Assembly (NCBI GenBank): GCA_009760855.2
Contig: WPIO01000463.1
Coordinates: 1 to 40,722 of the forward strand
Source: Cristatella mucedo
Taxonomy: Eukaryota; Bryozoa; Phylactolaemata; Cristatellidae
DNA length: 40,722 nucleotides
Direction of reading: 5' to 3'
The stretch's first letter is position 1. Every line of letters begins with the position of its first letter. A program made the translations under genes and the position numbers. Of the stretch, positions 39,386 to 40,722 are shown piece after piece. The notes under the pieces are model-generated. The model had not been told where the DNA came from, did no database searches, and saw only the letters and a program-made list of their open reading frames with translations.

Positions 39386-39425
39386 AAGCGCCTAGAAAGA
39401 GATGAATTTCTACGACAGTGCTATA
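39386..39425 (+). mobile_element. LINE 3' tail scrap
   Basis: GCGCCTAGAAAGAGATGAAT plus a degraded continuation matches the last part of the family 3' UTR. It has no ATT run. Short, so only moderately supported. Confidence 0.4.
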
Positions 39426-39469
39426 CAAACATGTTAATATTCTAGACGAAAACAATTTTGCATTTATTG

Positions 39470-39575
39470 CTACTTATGGAGCTCAGCTGCACGGTCTGAA
39501 ATCTGAGGTACCAGGTTCAATTCCCAATTCTGATGGCGTGTTTGCCAATAAATTTATTTTAACTATAATTTGGGG
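39470..39575 (+). mobile_element. Possible tRNA-derived SINE or decayed tRNA
   Basis: GGTTCAATTCCC (39513-39524) is a consensus B box. GAGCTCAGCTGCACGG about 35 bp upstream is a weaker A box. Stems do not pair fully. The downstream part ends in CAATAAATTTATTTTAAC, similar to the end of the SINE-like element at 34310. Confidence 0.35.
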
Positions 39576-40722
39576 TTCAATGATAACCAAAGTTAAAAGC
39601 TCTGGGTTAAGCCTGAAAAGAGAATCCTCCAAACATTCTGGTCACCAGGCAACAAAGCGAGAGTGATGTGCCCTGGCTATCCAATTCGGCAGTAGGAGTA
39701 ACTTTACAGACATTGCAATGGCAGTTGTGTAGTGGAATGAAGTATAATGCAATGTAATGTAACGTAACGTGTCTCCGTATGTTACTCCACAGAGCCACAA
39801 AGACGAAGAGGGTATTACGCAGGAGATATAACCTTCACCTGAGAACATAACAAGCGGATGACGACAATCTACCGTACTAATGAGAACAGATAGCTGTCAC
39901 GTAAAGAGTAGTAATCGCAAGATATCTGTTTCAATTGACCGTTACTACAAATAATTTACAGAGAATTTACTGTCTGCTCTTGCACAGTGCTCCAATGTTT
40001 AATGGGCCGAATCCCCAAAGATCCAGCGATTGAATGCCTATTTATACTTAATGTTGCAAATTTGATACCTAGCCTTGATCATTGCGTTTGATTCCAGTCG
40101 AGAACTACCAGATTCCCGTTTGCAAGAACACTTAAGTCCTGCATATATAGTAGAGATATCAGCTTACCTAGCACTCATTCTACAGTGTCCACAGAATAGA
40201 ATGTGTGCCTTGGCTTTACTGGAAATCGATCTTTGACAGCTTTTGTGACTAGTCACAGCTAAGCTAATTCCATTGAGCATAGCTAAGTTTAGCGATAATT
40301 GCTGTACGTGAATTTTGAGCTAACAGAAAGCTGGTAGCTTTAATCTTGGCACTGCAGCAGACGACTATTCGCTTATCGCAACGCTGAATTTTGTAATGTA
40401 ACCGCATCCCTACACACGCACACACACCTTAGGGGGTTTCCTACTTTTATATAGGTCGGTGATTCCAACAATTTAGCTATTAGCCAGCTATCTGATGCAC
40501 CGAGGGGATGCAAATCTCCAGAGCACTGCCTTTAGTAGTCACCCAGAGAAAAGCGACGCAGTTTTTGCTCAAGCAAGATCTGATATGCATGTAGCTCGCC
40601 CATATCCTGAAGAGCCTACTTGAGATGTCATTTCAAATAGTGGCTAAGAAACAATTCAAGTATTAGCATACCTTTTCAAAATGTTATTTTCTTTGAAATC
40701 AGTTAAGCTTTATGGTGATGTG
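39576..40722. other. No gene seen
   Basis: Contains a small AATGTAATGTAACGTAACGT run near 39752-39771 and a CA run. A good minus-strand donor (CTAG|GTAAGC) at about 40163 lacks a phase 1 open exon upstream. Nothing else recognised. Confidence 0.5.
40411..40428 (+). repeat. Short CA-rich run
   Basis: TACACACGCACACACACC, a short imperfect dinucleotide repeat. Confidence 0.8.

Overview
The window looks like invertebrate animal DNA. It has short phase-matched exons separated by kilobase-scale AT-rich introns, decayed LINEs, tRNA-derived SINEs, MITEs and microsatellites. It has no operons, no long open frames and no complete gene. The species cannot be named from the sequence.

The main gene is on the minus strand. 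Seven exons (in transcript order 33157-32951, 27721-27512, 21094-20882, 16131-15931, 11536-11327, 2432-2232, 779-576) each encode one complete sushi/CCP (complement control protein) module of 67-71 residues. Every one begins and ends in intron phase 1, so the modules join in frame. The introns between them are about 1.5-8.9 kb. Both ends of the gene lie outside what can be recognised: no convincing signal-peptide exon, stop codon or poly(A) site was found, and the last exon seen (779-576) splices on beyond the left edge. The protein is probably a secreted or cell-surface multi-sushi protein. Six modules have all four cysteines and a Trp-x-Trp motif before the last cysteine. The most upstream module (33157-32951) has lost exactly the two cysteines that form the C2-C4 disulfide. 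The intron after exon 2432-2232 appears to use a GC donor. A small phase 1-1 candidate exon (34991-34938) lies further upstream.

The introns are full of transposable elements. At least thirteen pieces of CR1/L2-like non-LTR retrotransposons are present in both orientations. Most belong to one family that ends in an (ATT)n tail. The densest cluster is 36345-39306, where two plus-strand copies face a minus-strand copy and form a long imperfect inverted repeat. Other elements are a MITE-like element at about 25955-26362, a hAT-like terminus at 25047, two tRNA-derived SINE-like pieces (34310, 39470), G-rich palindromic transposon-like termini (7275-7553, 8578-8640), and a GC-rich inserted block (about 2870-4450) with an internal tandem duplication and a TATA box. 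Microsatellites include a 119-bp (TA)n tract, a 58-bp (GA)n tract and a 150-bp CT-rich tract.

The rest is intron or intergenic DNA in which I see no supported gene. Most short open frames there read as chance or as translated repeats.
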